A DNA stretch of 64,000 nucleotides, from contig JAEEIT010000131.1 of NCBI GenBank assembly GCA_016281535.1, positions 1 through 64,000 of the forward strand, given 5' to 3'. Position numbers and translations under genes: made by a program. The notes below the pieces were generated by a model. That model was not told the origin of the DNA. It did not search any database and saw nothing but the letters and a program-made list of their open reading frames with translations. The stretch is from Clostridia bacterium (GTDB taxonomy: Bacteria > Bacillota > Clostridia > Saccharofermentanales > Saccharofermentanaceae). Below, one piece after another: positions 30,313-40,464 of this stretch. Within the stretch, counting starts at the first letter, position 1. Each line of letters starts with the position of its first letter.

Positions 30313-30347
30313 TCACTTGCATAGTAAATCAGTTTAAGTATTGATAT

Positions 30348-30378
30348 GAGGCCGTCTCAAAGTTTTTGAGACGGCCTC
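30348..30378 (+). terminator. Rho-independent terminator after surface protein gene
   Basis: GAGGCCGTCTCAAA/TTTGAGACGGCCTC stem followed by TTCC. Confidence 0.8.
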
Positions 30379-30399
30379 TTCCGTATTTGCGATTATATG

Positions 30400-30427
30400 G
30401 TATAATGAAAACAAGAACACATGTTCG
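30400..30427 (+). promoter_or_regulatory. Promoter -10 (GGTATAAT) with overlapping/downstream LexA-type SOS box GAACACATGTTCG
   Basis: TATAAT at about 30401, then AGAACACATGTTCG (GAAC-N4-GTTC) at 30415-30427, matching the Gram-positive consensus CGAACRNRYGTTCG except the first base. Confidence 0.8.
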
Positions 30428-30459
30428 ATATTGCGCAGGAGGAGAGTTTACGTTTCGAT

Positions 30460-32001
30460 ATGGGCCGGGAAGAACTTGGAGAACAGGCAGAAATGATTAA
30501 AGACAGAGTATACCTTGCTATCGATCTGAAGTCCTTCTATGCCTCGGTGGAGTGTGTCGAGAGAGGACTGGATCCTTTGAACACGAACCTTGTGGTAGCC
30601 GATCCGAGCCGAACAGAGAAGACGATATGTCTGGCTGTTTCGCCGGCTCTGAAGAGTTATGGTATCCCGGGGCGGGCGAGACTCTTCGAGGTCGTACAGC
30701 GTGTCGGAGAAGTAAATCAAGAAAGGCGGTTCCATGCTCCTGGACGGGTATTTAGCGGGAAGAGTTATCTTGATTCGGAATTAAGGAGCGATCCGTCACT
30801 TGAACTGGATTATGTCATTGCGCCTCCTCAGATGTCACACTACATGAATCTCAGTGCCAGGATCTACGGGATCTATCTTAGGTATGTCGCACCTGAAGAT
30901 ATCTTTGCCTATTCGATAGATGAAGTCTTTATAGATGCGACACAGTATTTGAAGCTGTATGGTATGGATGCGCATACTTTCGCCGGCAAACTGATCCGAG
31001 ATGTTCTTTCTGAAACAGGGATCACTGCCACAGCGGGGATCGGCCCGAATATGTTTCTTTGTAAGGTGGCGATGGACATCGTGGCCAAGCATATTCCGGC
31101 AGATGAAGACGGGGTGCGCATCGCTTCTGTCGATGAAGATGAGTTTAAGCGAGATCTATGGAAACATCGGCCGCTGACCGATTTCTGGAGAGTCGGAAGA
31201 GGTATAGCCAGGAAACTTGAGAAGTTCGGCGTGCAGACGATGGGGGATATTGCTCTGATGTCTGCGGATCGGGACAGTATAGGTATTCTTTATCAGCTTT
31301 TCGGGAAGAATGCGGAATTACTGATCGACCATGCATGGGGGATCGAGCCGACCACAATGGCAGATGTGAAAGCCTATAAGCCTAGAAATAACAGCCTCAG
31401 TTCCGGTCAGGTCCTCAAACAGGCGACAGACTATGCACATACACGCCTGATCGTCTGGGAGATGGCAGATACACTAGCGATGGACCTGGTGGCGAAGGGA
31501 CTTACTACGGATCAAGTGGTACTGACGATCGGTTATGATCGGGAGAGTCTTGCGGATGGGAAGTACGATGGAGAAGTGACGATCGATTACTACGGTCGGG
31601 CTGTTCCGAAACATGCTCATGGAACGGTGAATCTGGATAGACACACTTCGTCTTCCAAGGAGATCACGGAAGCCACCATGGATCTGTTCGACCGTATCGG
31701 TGATCCGAATCTTCTGAGCAGGAGAATTACGATCGGAGCCTGTAATGTGATCCGTAAAGAGGATATCCCGGATCAAGCGGCATACAGGCAGATGAGTCTT
31801 GAGGATCTTCTGAAAGATCAGGAGAAGATGGAGCAGGAAGAACGGGAGGAAAAGAAGCTCCAGAAAGAGAAACTTCTGGCAGAAACCATGGTGGGTCTGA
31901 AGAATAAGTTCGGAAAGAATGCCGTGGTCAAGGCGAAGAATCTTAGTGAGGGCGGCACGGCGATGGAACGGAATGGACAGATCGGCGGACATAAGGCATG
32001 A
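30460..32001 (+). CDS. Y-family (UmuC/DinB-like, UvrX-type) translesion DNA polymerase
   Basis: VYLAIDLKSFYASVECVERGLDPLNTNLVVADPSRTEKTICLAVSP, YSIDEVFIDAT, TATAGIGPNMFLCKVAMDIVAKH. Track ORF begins at 30421, but that ATG lies in the SOS box; ATG 30460 or 30496 more likely. Confidence 0.9.
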   Translation: MGREELGEQAEMIKDRVYLAIDLKSFYASVECVERGLDPLNTNLVVADPSRTEKTICLAVSPALKSYGIPGRARLFEVVQRVGEVNQERRFHAPGRVFSGKSYLDSELRSDPSLELDYVIAPPQMSHYMNLSARIYGIYLRYVAPEDIFAYSIDEVFIDATQYLKLYGMDAHTFAGKLIRDVLSETGITATAGIGPNMFLCKVAMDIVAKHIPADEDGVRIASVDEDEFKRDLWKHRPLTDFWRVGRGIARKLEKFGVQTMGDIALMSADRDSIGILYQLFGKNAELLIDHAWGIEPTTMADVKAYKPRNNSLSSGQVLKQATDYAHTRLIVWEMADTLAMDLVAKGLTTDQVVLTIGYDRESLADGKYDGEVTIDYYGRAVPKHAHGTVNLDRHTSSSKEITEATMDLFDRIGDPNLLSRRITIGACNVIRKEDIPDQAAYRQMSLEDLLKDQEKMEQEEREEKKLQKEKLLAETMVGLKNKFGKNAVVKAKNLSEGGTAMERNGQIGGHKA

Positions 32002-32414
32002 ACGATAAATATGAGAGAATACGAAATATGACGAGACCGCAGTATGCGGATCTTCCCCCTATGCCGATCCGGGATCGGGCGGCCCAGTTTTCTCCTTTCG
32101 CGGCCGTGGTCGGATATGATGATGCCGTGGCGGAAACGGCGAGACTTACGGATGACCGTGTCGAGTTAACCGGTGATGCTGCCTATGAACTGGATCTCTC
32201 GCTGGAGAAACTGCGCTCGCAGATTAGTAAGCGACCGAGTATTAAAGCTGTGTATTTCCTCCCGGACCGAAAGAAAGCGGGCGGCCGCTATGTGGAGAAG
32301 ACCGGACATGTACGAAGGATAGACGAAGTGGAAGGAGTGCTGTTTTTTGCTGATGGCGATAAGGTAGCCATCTCGGAGATCCGAAGTATCTCTTTCTCCG
32401 CGGACGAAGTATAA
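31998..32414 (+). CDS. YolD-like protein
   Basis: RPQYADLPPMPIRDRAAQFSPFAAVVGYDDAVAETARLT; ATGA coupled to the Y-family polymerase. Confidence 0.75.
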   Translation: MNDKYERIRNMTRPQYADLPPMPIRDRAAQFSPFAAVVGYDDAVAETARLTDDRVELTGDAAYELDLSLEKLRSQISKRPSIKAVYFLPDRKKAGGRYVEKTGHVRRIDEVEGVLFFADGDKVAISEIRSISFSADEV

Positions 32415-32442
32415 AGAAAAGGTAAAAGATCCGAGATTATTC

Positions 32443-32472
32443 TTGACTGTATTTTGAAGTGTTCTGTACTAT
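32443..32472 (+). promoter_or_regulatory. sigma-A type promoter for ABC transporter gene
   Basis: TTGACT-18 bp-TACTAT, 40 bp upstream of the ATG. Confidence 0.65.
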
Positions 32473-32511
32473 GGTTTTCGGAAACGAAAAACGAAGTCGA
32501 GGTTTTGTTCA

Positions 32512-35241
32512 ATGCTTCAAATCCAGGAAATATCGAAAGAATACATCACGGGTGAACTGCATCAGACAGCGCTGGATCATGTAAGTCTAAACCTTCGGGA
32601 TAATGAGTTCGTCGCAGTGCTTGGGCCGAGTGGTTCCGGCAAGACGACACTTCTGAACATCATCGGAGGACTTGACCGTTACGACAGTGGTGATCTGGTC
32701 ATCGACGGAGTATCTACGAAAAAATATAAGGACAGGGACTGGGATTCGTATCGGAACCATACCATCGGATTTGTGTTCCAAAGTTATAATCTGATACCGC
32801 ACCAGTCGATTCTTGCGAATGTGGAACTGGCACTGACGATATCGGGCGTTTCCAGAGGCGAAAGAAGAAAACGCGCGAAGGAAGCGCTGGAGAAAGTAGG
32901 TCTCGCTGACCAGCTGCACAAGCGTCCGAACCAGATGTCCGGAGGGCAGATGCAGCGGGTGGCCATCGCCCGCGCCCTGGTAAATGATCCGAAGATCCTT
33001 CTGGCCGATGAGCCGACAGGCGCGCTGGATACAGAAACAAGTCTTGCGGTAATGGAGCTTCTGAAAGAAGTTGCGAAAGACAGACTTGTCGTGATGGTTA
33101 CGCATAATCCAGAACTTGCTGAGACTTATGCGACACGCATCGTGAAGCTTCGTGATGGAAGGATCACGTCCGATTCCGATCCGCTTGAACTGAACGAAGA
33201 ATCCCTCGAAGAACCGAAGCATAAGAATATGGGAAAAGCATCGATGTCCTTCCTGACTGCTTTGTCGTTGAGTTTCAATAATCTAAGGACGAAGAAGGGA
33301 AGAACGATCCTGACTTCGTTTGCCGGGTCAATCGGTATTATCGGTATCGCGCTGATCCTGTCTCTTAGTAATGGTGTAAACAATTACATCGAGAAGGTGC
33401 AGAAAGATACCATGACATCCTATCCGATCCAGATCGAGGCAAAGGCGATGGATATGGCGTCTTTGATTGAAATGGAGAATCGGAATGACGAAAGACGAGA
33501 GAATCTGGAACATGGGCTTGATGGCCTTTATGTGGATAATTCGACATTCGAAAACGCCTCGACGATATCTCTGAATATCAAGCATAATAACCTGACTGAG
33601 TTTAAGAAATATCTTGATGATCCAAACAGTGAGATCCATAAATATGTCGGTGAGAACGGAATCGTCTATTCTTACTATGTACCTTTTACGGTATACTCCT
33701 ACGATCCGGATGGTGAACTGATCAATCTGGATGGAAGTACGCTTGCTGAAGAGCAGAATCGCCGCTCGGGAGGCCGTGGATTCATGTCCGGGCTTCTGGA
33801 TACACCGTCGGTGGAGAATATGTCGGAGATCATGGCCGGCACAGATGGTTCTCTGATCAGTGCAACGGTCAAAGAGAATTATGAGCTGGTTTATGGTGAA
33901 TGGCCGGATACATATGATGAGATCGTGCTTGTGCTGGATCCCAACAACGAAATCAGCGCATTTACACTCTATGAGATGGGATTTCTTCCGAGAGAAGAAT
34001 ACAGAGAGATCATCAGGAAACTTCGGAAATCCGAGATGGTCACATTTGATGTGAAGAAACTGGATTATGATGAAATCATGCAGCACGTTTTCTATCTTAT
34101 TCCTGCCTGTGACTCCTATGTGAAAAAGGAAAGTGGATTCTACAATGAAATCCGTGAAGGGGATAAGGAGTTCTCTTCTGTTCTGGAGAAGGCCATACCG
34201 CTTAAGATCAGCGGTATTATACGCTTGCAGGACGGGGCAGATGTCTCTCCGATTCGCGATGCGATCGGTTATACATGTGAACTGACAGAGTATCTGATCC
34301 ATTACGCGCAGAGCAGTGCGCTTGTTGCCGATCAATTCGCCTCTTCGGACAAAAGTGTCATAAACGGTGCCAGATTCGCTCCGCCGGATGAGGCCGGGAA
34401 AATCGAAGACGCGAGAAACTGGCTCTCGAGATTATCCGTTTCGGAGAAGGCGGATTTCTTCCGTGAGCTGATGGAAGCGTATTCCTCCGGGAATCCGGAT
34501 GGTGACTCACAGATGATCGAGATGACGGACAGCGAACTGGCAGAGATGCTCGACCGTTTCCTTCAGAATACGGATGAGAATCTGGATGAGCAGCTTCTTT
34601 ATATCTACGACAACTATATTTCGGTCGGGACATTCGAAGAGAATATGACGAACTTTGGGTATATCGATCGGGAGACCCCGACGTCCATCAATATCTATGC
34701 GGACAGCTTCGAAGGGAAAGAGGGCATCACATCCTGTATCGACAAATATAATGAGGCGGCAACAGAGGAGGATGCAATCATATATACGGATTACATCGGT
34801 CTTCTCTTGTCTTCTGTTACGAGGATCGTAAATGTGATTTCGTATGTTCTGATCGCATTTGTCGCGGTATCCCTTGTCGTTTCGTCGATTATGATCGGTA
34901 TCATCACGTATATTTCGGTCCTTGAGCGGACGAAAGAGATCGGAATCCTCCGTGCCATAGGTGCCTCGAAGAGGAACATCTCGCAGGTGTTTAATGCGGA
35001 GACTTTCATTATCGGGCTTCTTGCCGGACTGTTCGGCATCGGGATCACGCTGCTTCTTCTGATACCTGGGAATGCGGTGATCAGGAGTGTGGCCGAATCT
35101 TCGGAGGTAAGAGCACAACTCCCTGTCTTAGGAGGGATGTCGCTGGTGGCGTTAAGCGTGATACTGACGCTGATTGCCGGATTCATCCCTTCAAAGAAAG
35201 CGGCGAAGAAGGATCCTGTCGCTGCGTTGCGTACGGAATAA
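32512..35241 (+). CDS. MacB/FtsX-type ABC transporter, fused ATPase and permease
   Basis: Walker [10 protein letters not shown], signature [15 protein letters not shown], Walker [14 protein letters not shown]-terminal FtsX domain [20 protein letters not shown]. Confidence 0.93.
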   Translation: MLQIQEISKEYITGELHQTALDHVSLNLRDNEFVAVLGPSGSGKTTLLNIIGGLDRYDSGDLVIDGVSTKKYKDRDWDSYRNHTIGFVFQSYNLIPHQSILANVELALTISGVSRGERRKRAKEALEKVGLADQLHKRPNQMSGGQMQRVAIARALVNDPKILLADEPTGALDTETSLAVMELLKEVAKDRLVVMVTHNPELAETYATRIVKLRDGRITSDSDPLELNEESLEEPKHKNMGKASMSFLTALSLSFNNLRTKKGRTILTSFAGSIGIIGIALILSLSNGVNNYIEKVQKDTMTSYPIQIEAKAMDMASLIEMENRNDERRENLEHGLDGLYVDNSTFENASTISLNIKHNNLTEFKKYLDDPNSEIHKYVGENGIVYSYYVPFTVYSYDPDGELINLDGSTLAEEQNRRSGGRGFMSGLLDTPSVENMSEIMAGTDGSLISATVKENYELVYGEWPDTYDEIVLVLDPNNEISAFTLYEMGFLPREEYREIIRKLRKSEMVTFDVKKLDYDEIMQHVFYLIPACDSYVKKESGFYNEIREGDKEFSSVLEKAIPLKISGIIRLQDGADVSPIRDAIGYTCELTEYLIHYAQSSALVADQFASSDKSVINGARFAPPDEAGKIEDARNWLSRLSVSEKADFFRELMEAYSSGNPDGDSQMIEMTDSELAEMLDRFLQNTDENLDEQLLYIYDNYISVGTFEENMTNFGYIDRETPTSINIYADSFEGKEGITSCIDKYNEAATEEDAIIYTDYIGLLLSSVTRIVNVISYVLIAFVAVSLVVSSIMIGIITYISVLERTKEIGILRAIGASKRNISQVFNAETFIIGLLAGLFGIGITLLLLIPGNAVIRSVAESSEVRAQLPVLGGMSLVALSVILTLIAGFIPSKKAAKKDPVAALRTE

Positions 35242-35266
35242 AGCCAATCCCGGATTCGGCAATGGA

Positions 35267-35298
35267 AGAGGGCGGCTCGATAGTTCGGGCGGCCCTCT
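35267..35298 (+). terminator. Rho-independent terminator
   Basis: AGAGGGC-G-GCTCGA-tag-TTCGGGC-G-GCCCTCT followed by TT. Confidence 0.7.
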
Positions 35299-35545
35299 TT
35301 GCTATGTAACAAAACGGAAAGATGATCAGAGAAAAATAGCAGTATTTTGACATAGATGCTTTTCGATCCGAATAGTTTGTTCTTCAAAAGGTTCGAATAT
35401 CAGTATAAAACGAATTTGATAATATGTTGCAAATGCTTTACAGATATTACAAATGTGTCACATTGGTTTGCAGAGAGGATTCGTTGCGGTATAATTACAA
35501 TGAAATAGCGTGTGGGTGGAAAACTGGACGCGTAGGAGGACGAAT

Positions 35546-37039
35546 TTGGATAGAAAGACACCACAACTGAATAAGAGCGAGGAGATCCGCAAACTGAATG
35601 CAGAACGGAGATTGCGCCGTTCGCTTAAGATGACGTCGATCATGCTCGTGATGTCTCTGATCATCATTCTTTTCCCGATCGTTCCGCTGGGCCATGCTTC
35701 GGACATCTGCCTGCAGGTTCCTTCTGAACAGACGCTGGCTCCGGTCGAGAGCATGGGAGCTCCGCAGACACTGCGTGTTACGACCAGGGGAAATGATACT
35801 GCCGACCGTATCGAAGAAGCCCTGAAGAATGATACTTTTGTTATCTCTGAACATACTGACAGGGATGGACGGGCTGTTGAGATGCTTGATGCTTCTGCGT
35901 TTAATATCTGCTCACAGATCGTTTATGTGGCCTCATCTCGTACCACGGTCTATATGCAGCCGGATACGAGTTCCGAAATCGTGACTTCGCTGCCCTATGG
36001 TGAAAGGGTCATGCGTACCGGTATCGGTTCGGCGTGGTCACGTATTGAATTTATCGTTAATGTGCCGGGAGCCGATGAAGAAATCGTAGAGAAGACTTTC
36101 TACGGTTATGTCCTTTCGGAAAGCCTGACGATGGATCAATTGGCGACACCTACTCCTGTGCCGACAGAAACTCCGACTCCTACACCGACTCCGGTTCCTA
36201 AGGAAAATACTCCGACACCGACTCCGGTTCCGGAAAAGCAGGAAGAACCCAAGGCAACGGCTACACCGGAACCGACTCCGACACCTGAACCGGAAGAACC
36301 GGCACCGACAGCAACGCCTGAACCGACGATCGGTGAATCTGAAATGAGTGGTACATTCTATTCACTGGGCGGCGTAAATGTCAGAACAGGTCCGAGCACC
36401 GATTTCTCAGTAATGGATCAGCTTTCCAGAAATGATTCGGTCACAGTCGTAGCCGTGACGGATAACGGCTGGTATAAACTGGACAATGGTGGTTATGTCC
36501 GCTCCGATCTGGTTGACTCTCAGCCTATCATTGAAGAAACAGAGCCGGTAGAGACGTCAACGGAAGAATCATCAGAATATGCTGAAACGACCACCACTTC
36601 GGAAACGACTCAGGATCCGGATGAACCTTCGGAGAATCCGACACGAACCGCGAACCTGAATCCGGATATTCCGGATCCGAGTTCCTGTGATCTGCTTACC
36701 TATGCCCGTGCATTTGTAGGTATTCCGTATGTATGGTCCGGTGCGGATCTGAGCGGACTTGACTGCTCTGGCTTCGTATCCTATGTGTATGCACATTATT
36801 ACCATTACTCGCTTCCGCATCAGTCGGCCATGATTGCTGAACTGGGTACAGAAGTTACGGATGGAGAGATTCTTCCCGGCGATGTGATCTGTCACGATTA
36901 TAACGGTGACGGACGGGTCGACCATGTCAGCCTCTATTGTGGAGACGGTGTGGTGATCCATGCATCGACCAGCTGCGGCGGTATCGTCGAAGACTGGTAT
37001 CCGATGAGTGCAATGGTTACGATCCGACGCTTCGTATAA
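35546..37039 (+). CDS. SH3b domain + NlpC/P60 (C40) cell-wall peptidase with Thr-Pro linker
   Basis: AGGAGG-N5-TTG start at 35546 (track ORF opens at 35510); one TM; SH3b SGTFYSLGGVNVRTGPSTDFSVMDQL; C40 motif GLDCSGFVSYVYAHY...VDHVSLYCGDGVVIHA. Confidence 0.88.
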   Translation: MDRKTPQLNKSEEIRKLNAERRLRRSLKMTSIMLVMSLIIILFPIVPLGHASDICLQVPSEQTLAPVESMGAPQTLRVTTRGNDTADRIEEALKNDTFVISEHTDRDGRAVEMLDASAFNICSQIVYVASSRTTVYMQPDTSSEIVTSLPYGERVMRTGIGSAWSRIEFIVNVPGADEEIVEKTFYGYVLSESLTMDQLATPTPVPTETPTPTPTPVPKENTPTPTPVPEKQEEPKATATPEPTPTPEPEEPAPTATPEPTIGESEMSGTFYSLGGVNVRTGPSTDFSVMDQLSRNDSVTVVAVTDNGWYKLDNGGYVRSDLVDSQPIIEETEPVETSTEESSEYAETTTTSETTQDPDEPSENPTRTANLNPDIPDPSSCDLLTYARAFVGIPYVWSGADLSGLDCSGFVSYVYAHYYHYSLPHQSAMIAELGTEVTDGEILPGDVICHDYNGDGRVDHVSLYCGDGVVIHASTSCGGIVEDWYPMSAMVTIRRFV

Positions 37040-37048
37040 GAATCCGGA

Positions 37049-38380
37049 TCAAATCAGAATACTGCCAAGTCTTTCCAGTGCCTCTTCGTACATCGGTACG
37101 AGGAGGTACAGGTTTTCTTTGAGGATACTCTCATTTGCCTGATGACACTGGTCCTGTGCCCAGAGAAGCTGTGGCCCGAAGGCGACAATATTCGGCATCG
37201 TTCTGGCATAGGTGCCTCCTCCGATGGCGATGGGAGCGGCCGGCTCTGATAATGCTTTCTCACGGGCTTCCTTCTCATCCGGAAGATAAGCAAACAGTTC
37301 CCGGTACTCGGCATAAATGTCAGTAAGAGCGGCGATCTGACGGGAATCCTTATCCTTAAACAGAGGCGGCTGTACGCCGTCGTCTACGACGGTAACACCG
37401 AATTCGGAGGCGATCTCCGTAAGCCTGGTCCGGACATCTTCGTCGGAGAGGGTGACAGGGAAGCGGATATCCACATGGAGATCGGCCTGGTCTTTATTGA
37501 TGTGAACGATTCCGACGTTGGTTGTCATCTTCCCGGAAACATCTTCAGGGAAGAAGCTTGAAAATGGTGTTTCCGAATCTGTACAGAAGTATTTTTTCAT
37601 GAGAAGAAGAAGAGGAGAACCGGAAACGATGGTGTCGGGCAGTTTCGGAAGGATCTTCTCGATTGCGTTTATGCCGAGGTCAGGATGAGAGGCATGCGCC
37701 TGGACACCGTCCGCACAGATGCCGATATCATTGATCAGATCCACGCATTCACAGTAGGCCGGAACCATGTTGGCGGCACTTCCGGCATGAAGGGTGTAGT
37801 CTTCTGTTACGGGAGCCTTAAAATGCATCTGGTAGATGCCTTTCTCTGCGAAAATGCAGGGGAATTCGGCGTCAGGCGTAAATCCGATAGAGGGAAGCTC
37901 CTCGGTTTCGCAGTAGCGTTCCATGCAGGAAGAACCATGTTCTTCATCTGTACCGACAACAAGACGTACGCGGAAATCAGGATCCGGATGGTTTTCTTTA
38001 AAGCGGAGCATAGCCATATATGTGGCGGCTACCGGTCCCTTGTCATCGACGACGCCGCGTCCGCGGAAATACTCGTCATCCCATGAAAGTGTAAAGGGCT
38101 CCGTTTCCCAGCCACGGCCTTCCGGAACCACATCGAGATGACCCAGCACCGCCAGAAGCGGCCCACGGGTTCCCCATTGGACGTATCCGGCCTTGTTTCC
38201 GACATTCTCCGTGATGAAACCGTCGGATGCGGCGCGATCAAGAAAAAAGGTCAGAACCTCTTTCGGATATCGGCCATACGGGGCACCCTGTTCAGGTTCT
38301 CCCTTGACGCTCGGAATCGCTATCAGGTCAGAAAGAAGTGCGGTAAAATCACGGATTTCCTGTTCGGTAAGTCTTTTCAT
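37049..38380 (-). CDS. M20-family dipeptidase (Sapep/PepV-like)
   Basis: LAVLGHLDVVPEG, YFRGRGVVDDKGPVAATYMAMLRF, LVVGTDEEHGSSCMERY, AIGGGTYARTMPNIVAFGP. Confidence 0.9.
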   Translation of the reverse strand: MKRLTEQEIRDFTALLSDLIAIPSVKGEPEQGAPYGRYPKEVLTFFLDRAASDGFITENVGNKAGYVQWGTRGPLLAVLGHLDVVPEGRGWETEPFTLSWDDEYFRGRGVVDDKGPVAATYMAMLRFKENHPDPDFRVRLVVGTDEEHGSSCMERYCETEELPSIGFTPDAEFPCIFAEKGIYQMHFKAPVTEDYTLHAGSAANMVPAYCECVDLINDIGICADGVQAHASHPDLGINAIEKILPKLPDTIVSGSPLLLLMKKYFCTDSETPFSSFFPEDVSGKMTTNVGIVHINKDQADLHVDIRFPVTLSDEDVRTRLTEIASEFGVTVVDDGVQPPLFKDKDSRQIAALTDIYAEYRELFAYLPDEKEAREKALSEPAAPIAIGGGTYARTMPNIVAFGPQLLWAQDQCHQANESILKENLYLLVPMYEEALERLGSILI

Positions 38381-38444
38381 GAGAGTTTTTCCTCGATTTT
38401 CTGTTTGAATTGCCGTTTTTGGACGATTTTCTTTCGAAAAGCTC

Positions 38445-38473
38445 TTGCCAATACGACTTCTTCATTGTATCAT
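38445..38473 (+). promoter_or_regulatory. sigma-A type promoter for rpsB
   Basis: TTGCCA-17 bp-TATCAT. Confidence 0.7.
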
Positions 38474-38491
38474 TTGAAAGGCTAAAAATCA

Positions 38492-38539
38492 CACAAGGGT
38501 ATAGCTTTTGTTCTCCGGATGACCGGAGTGAACCTTGTG
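38492..38539 (+). promoter_or_regulatory. Structured 5' leader of rpsB (candidate S2 autoregulatory RNA)
   Basis: Outer stem CACAAGG/CCTTGTG, inner stem GTT-CTCCGG-atga-CCGGAG-tg-AAC with a large 5' internal loop, between promoter and rpsB RBS. Confidence 0.6.
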
Positions 38540-38563
38540 GAAGAACAAACAGGAGGATTTTTT

Positions 38564-39334
38564 ATGTCAACTATTTCTATGAAGCAGCTTCTTGAAGCAG
38601 GTGTGCATTTCGGTCATCAGACACGTCGCTGGAACCCGAAAATGGCAGAGTATATCTTCACGGAGCGTAACAACATCCACATCATCGATCTGCAGAAGAC
38701 AGTGAAGAAGACAGAGGAAGCGTATGACTTCGTTCGTTCTATCGCTGCTGACGGCGGTAACGTTCTCTTCGTCGGTACGAAGAAGCAGGCTCAGGATTCC
38801 ATCGCGGAAGAAGCTGTTCGCTGCAATATGTTCTTCATCAACAACCGTTGGCTCGGTGGTACACTCACAAACTTTAAGACAATCGAGAAGAGACTGGCTC
38901 GTCTTGCTGAACTGAAGACCATGTCTGAGGACGGTTCCTTCGATCTTCGTACGAAGAAGGAAGTTGCGAAGCTTAAGCTCGAGATGGAGAAGCTCGACAA
39001 GAACCTCGGCGGTATTCAGGGTATGAAGAGACTTCCGGCCTGCCTGTTTATCGTAGACACGAAGAAAGAGCACCTGGCTGTTGCGGAAGCACGCCGTCTG
39101 GGTATTCCGGTAGTAGCTATCGTAGATACGAACTGTGATCCGGAAGAAGTTGATTACGTTATCCCGGGTAACGATGACGCGATCCGTGCGGTGAAGCTCA
39201 TTGCGGGCCATATGGCGGATGCGGTTCTCGAAGGCCGTCAGGGCGAGCAGCTCGACGTTCCGGCTGAGGAAGCGGAAGAGGTATCTGAGGAAGTGGCTGA
39301 GGAAGCAGTTTCTGAGGCTCCGGCTGAAGCATAA
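38564..39334 (+). CDS. rpsB: 30S ribosomal protein S2
   Basis: [64 protein letters not shown] upstream. Confidence 0.97.
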   Translation: MSTISMKQLLEAGVHFGHQTRRWNPKMAEYIFTERNNIHIIDLQKTVKKTEEAYDFVRSIAADGGNVLFVGTKKQAQDSIAEEAVRCNMFFINNRWLGGTLTNFKTIEKRLARLAELKTMSEDGSFDLRTKKEVAKLKLEMEKLDKNLGGIQGMKRLPACLFIVDTKKEHLAVAEARRLGIPVVAIVDTNCDPEEVDYVIPGNDDAIRAVKLIAGHMADAVLEGRQGEQLDVPAEEAEEVSEEVAEEAVSEAPAEA

Positions 39335-39387
39335 TCAGTGCTTCGCACATATCGAAATGATAAATTATTAATTCGGAGGATATAACA

Positions 39388-40326
39388 ATGGCTGAAATTA
39401 GTGCTGCACAGGTTAAGGAACTTCGTGATATGACAGGTTCCGGTATTATGGATTGTAAGAGAGCTCTTCAGGCGTCTGAAGGCGATATCGAGAAGGCGGT
39501 TGCATGGCTTCGTGAGAAGGGCATCGCTAAGGCTGAGAAGAAGTCCGCCAGAGTTGCTGCTGAGGGTGCAGTAATCGCTAAGATCGCAGACGACAAGAAG
39601 TCCGGTGTTCTCGTTGAGATCAACATTGAGACAGACTTTGCTGCAAATACAGATAAGTTCAAGGCTTTCGCAGATGCAGTAGCTACTCACATTCTTGCTA
39701 AGAAGCCGGCTTCTATTGAAGATCTTATGGCTCAGACACTTTACAACGATGATTCCAAGACAGTAGAGCTTTTCCAGAAGGAAGCTATCGCGGATATCGG
39801 AGAGAATACTTCTATCAGAAGATTCGTAGTATATGAAGTAGAGGGCAACGGCGCGGTTGCTTCTTACATCCATATGGGTGGTAAGATCGGTGTATTCGTT
39901 GATCTTGCAACAGAAGATGATTCCGTTATCGCTAAGGCTGAGTTTGCTGACTTTGCTAAGGATATCGCCATGCAGATCGCTGCTGCGAATCCGAAGTGGC
40001 TCACACGTGAAGACGTTCCGGCTGCTGAGATCGAGAAAGAAACAGAGATCATCATTAACAAGAACCTCAACGAAGGCAAGCCGGAGAAGATCATCAGAGA
40101 GAGAATCCTTCCGGGTAACATCGAGAAGTTCTACAAAGAGAACTGCCTCGTAGAGCAGGAATTCGTTAAGGATGATTCCAAGTCCATCGCTACATACATG
40201 AAGGAGAGATCTTCCGCTATGGGTCAGAACATCTCCATCCGCCGCTTTACCCGCTTCGAAATGGGTGAGGGTATTGCCAAGAAGGAAGAGAACTTTGCTG
40301 AAGAAGTTATGAAGCAGATCCAGTAA
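39388..40326 (+). CDS. tsf: Elongation factor Ts
   Basis: ISAAQVKELRDMTGSGIMDCKRALQASEGDIEKAVAWLREKGIAKAEKKS. Confidence 0.97.
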   Translation: MAEISAAQVKELRDMTGSGIMDCKRALQASEGDIEKAVAWLREKGIAKAEKKSARVAAEGAVIAKIADDKKSGVLVEINIETDFAANTDKFKAFADAVATHILAKKPASIEDLMAQTLYNDDSKTVELFQKEAIADIGENTSIRRFVVYEVEGNGAVASYIHMGGKIGVFVDLATEDDSVIAKAEFADFAKDIAMQIAAANPKWLTREDVPAAEIEKETEIIINKNLNEGKPEKIIRERILPGNIEKFYKENCLVEQEFVKDDSKSIATYMKERSSAMGQNISIRRFTRFEMGEGIAKKEENFAEEVMKQIQ

Positions 40327-40352
40327 TCTTCGTTACAGATTTAGAAAATGAG

Positions 40353-40384
40353 AGAGACAGTTGTGTATCAACTGTCTCTTTTTT
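40353..40384 (+). terminator. Rho-independent terminator after tsf
   Basis: AGAGACAGTTG-tgtat-CAACTGTCTCT followed by TTTTTA. Confidence 0.9.
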
Positions 40385-40464
40385 ATTCTGTAAAGTCTTT
40401 CCCTTGATTTGATTTTTGTTACAATAGTATTCGGAAAAAAGAAAGAAGAGAGGAACAAGAGGCT

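Noticed and set aside
35440-35475. Possible WalR-type box upstream of the NlpC/P60 gene (TGTAAT...TGTAAA on the minus strand)
   Set aside because: The repeat spacing is 9 nt rather than the 11 nt expected for TGTWAH-N5-TGTWAH; not convincing.
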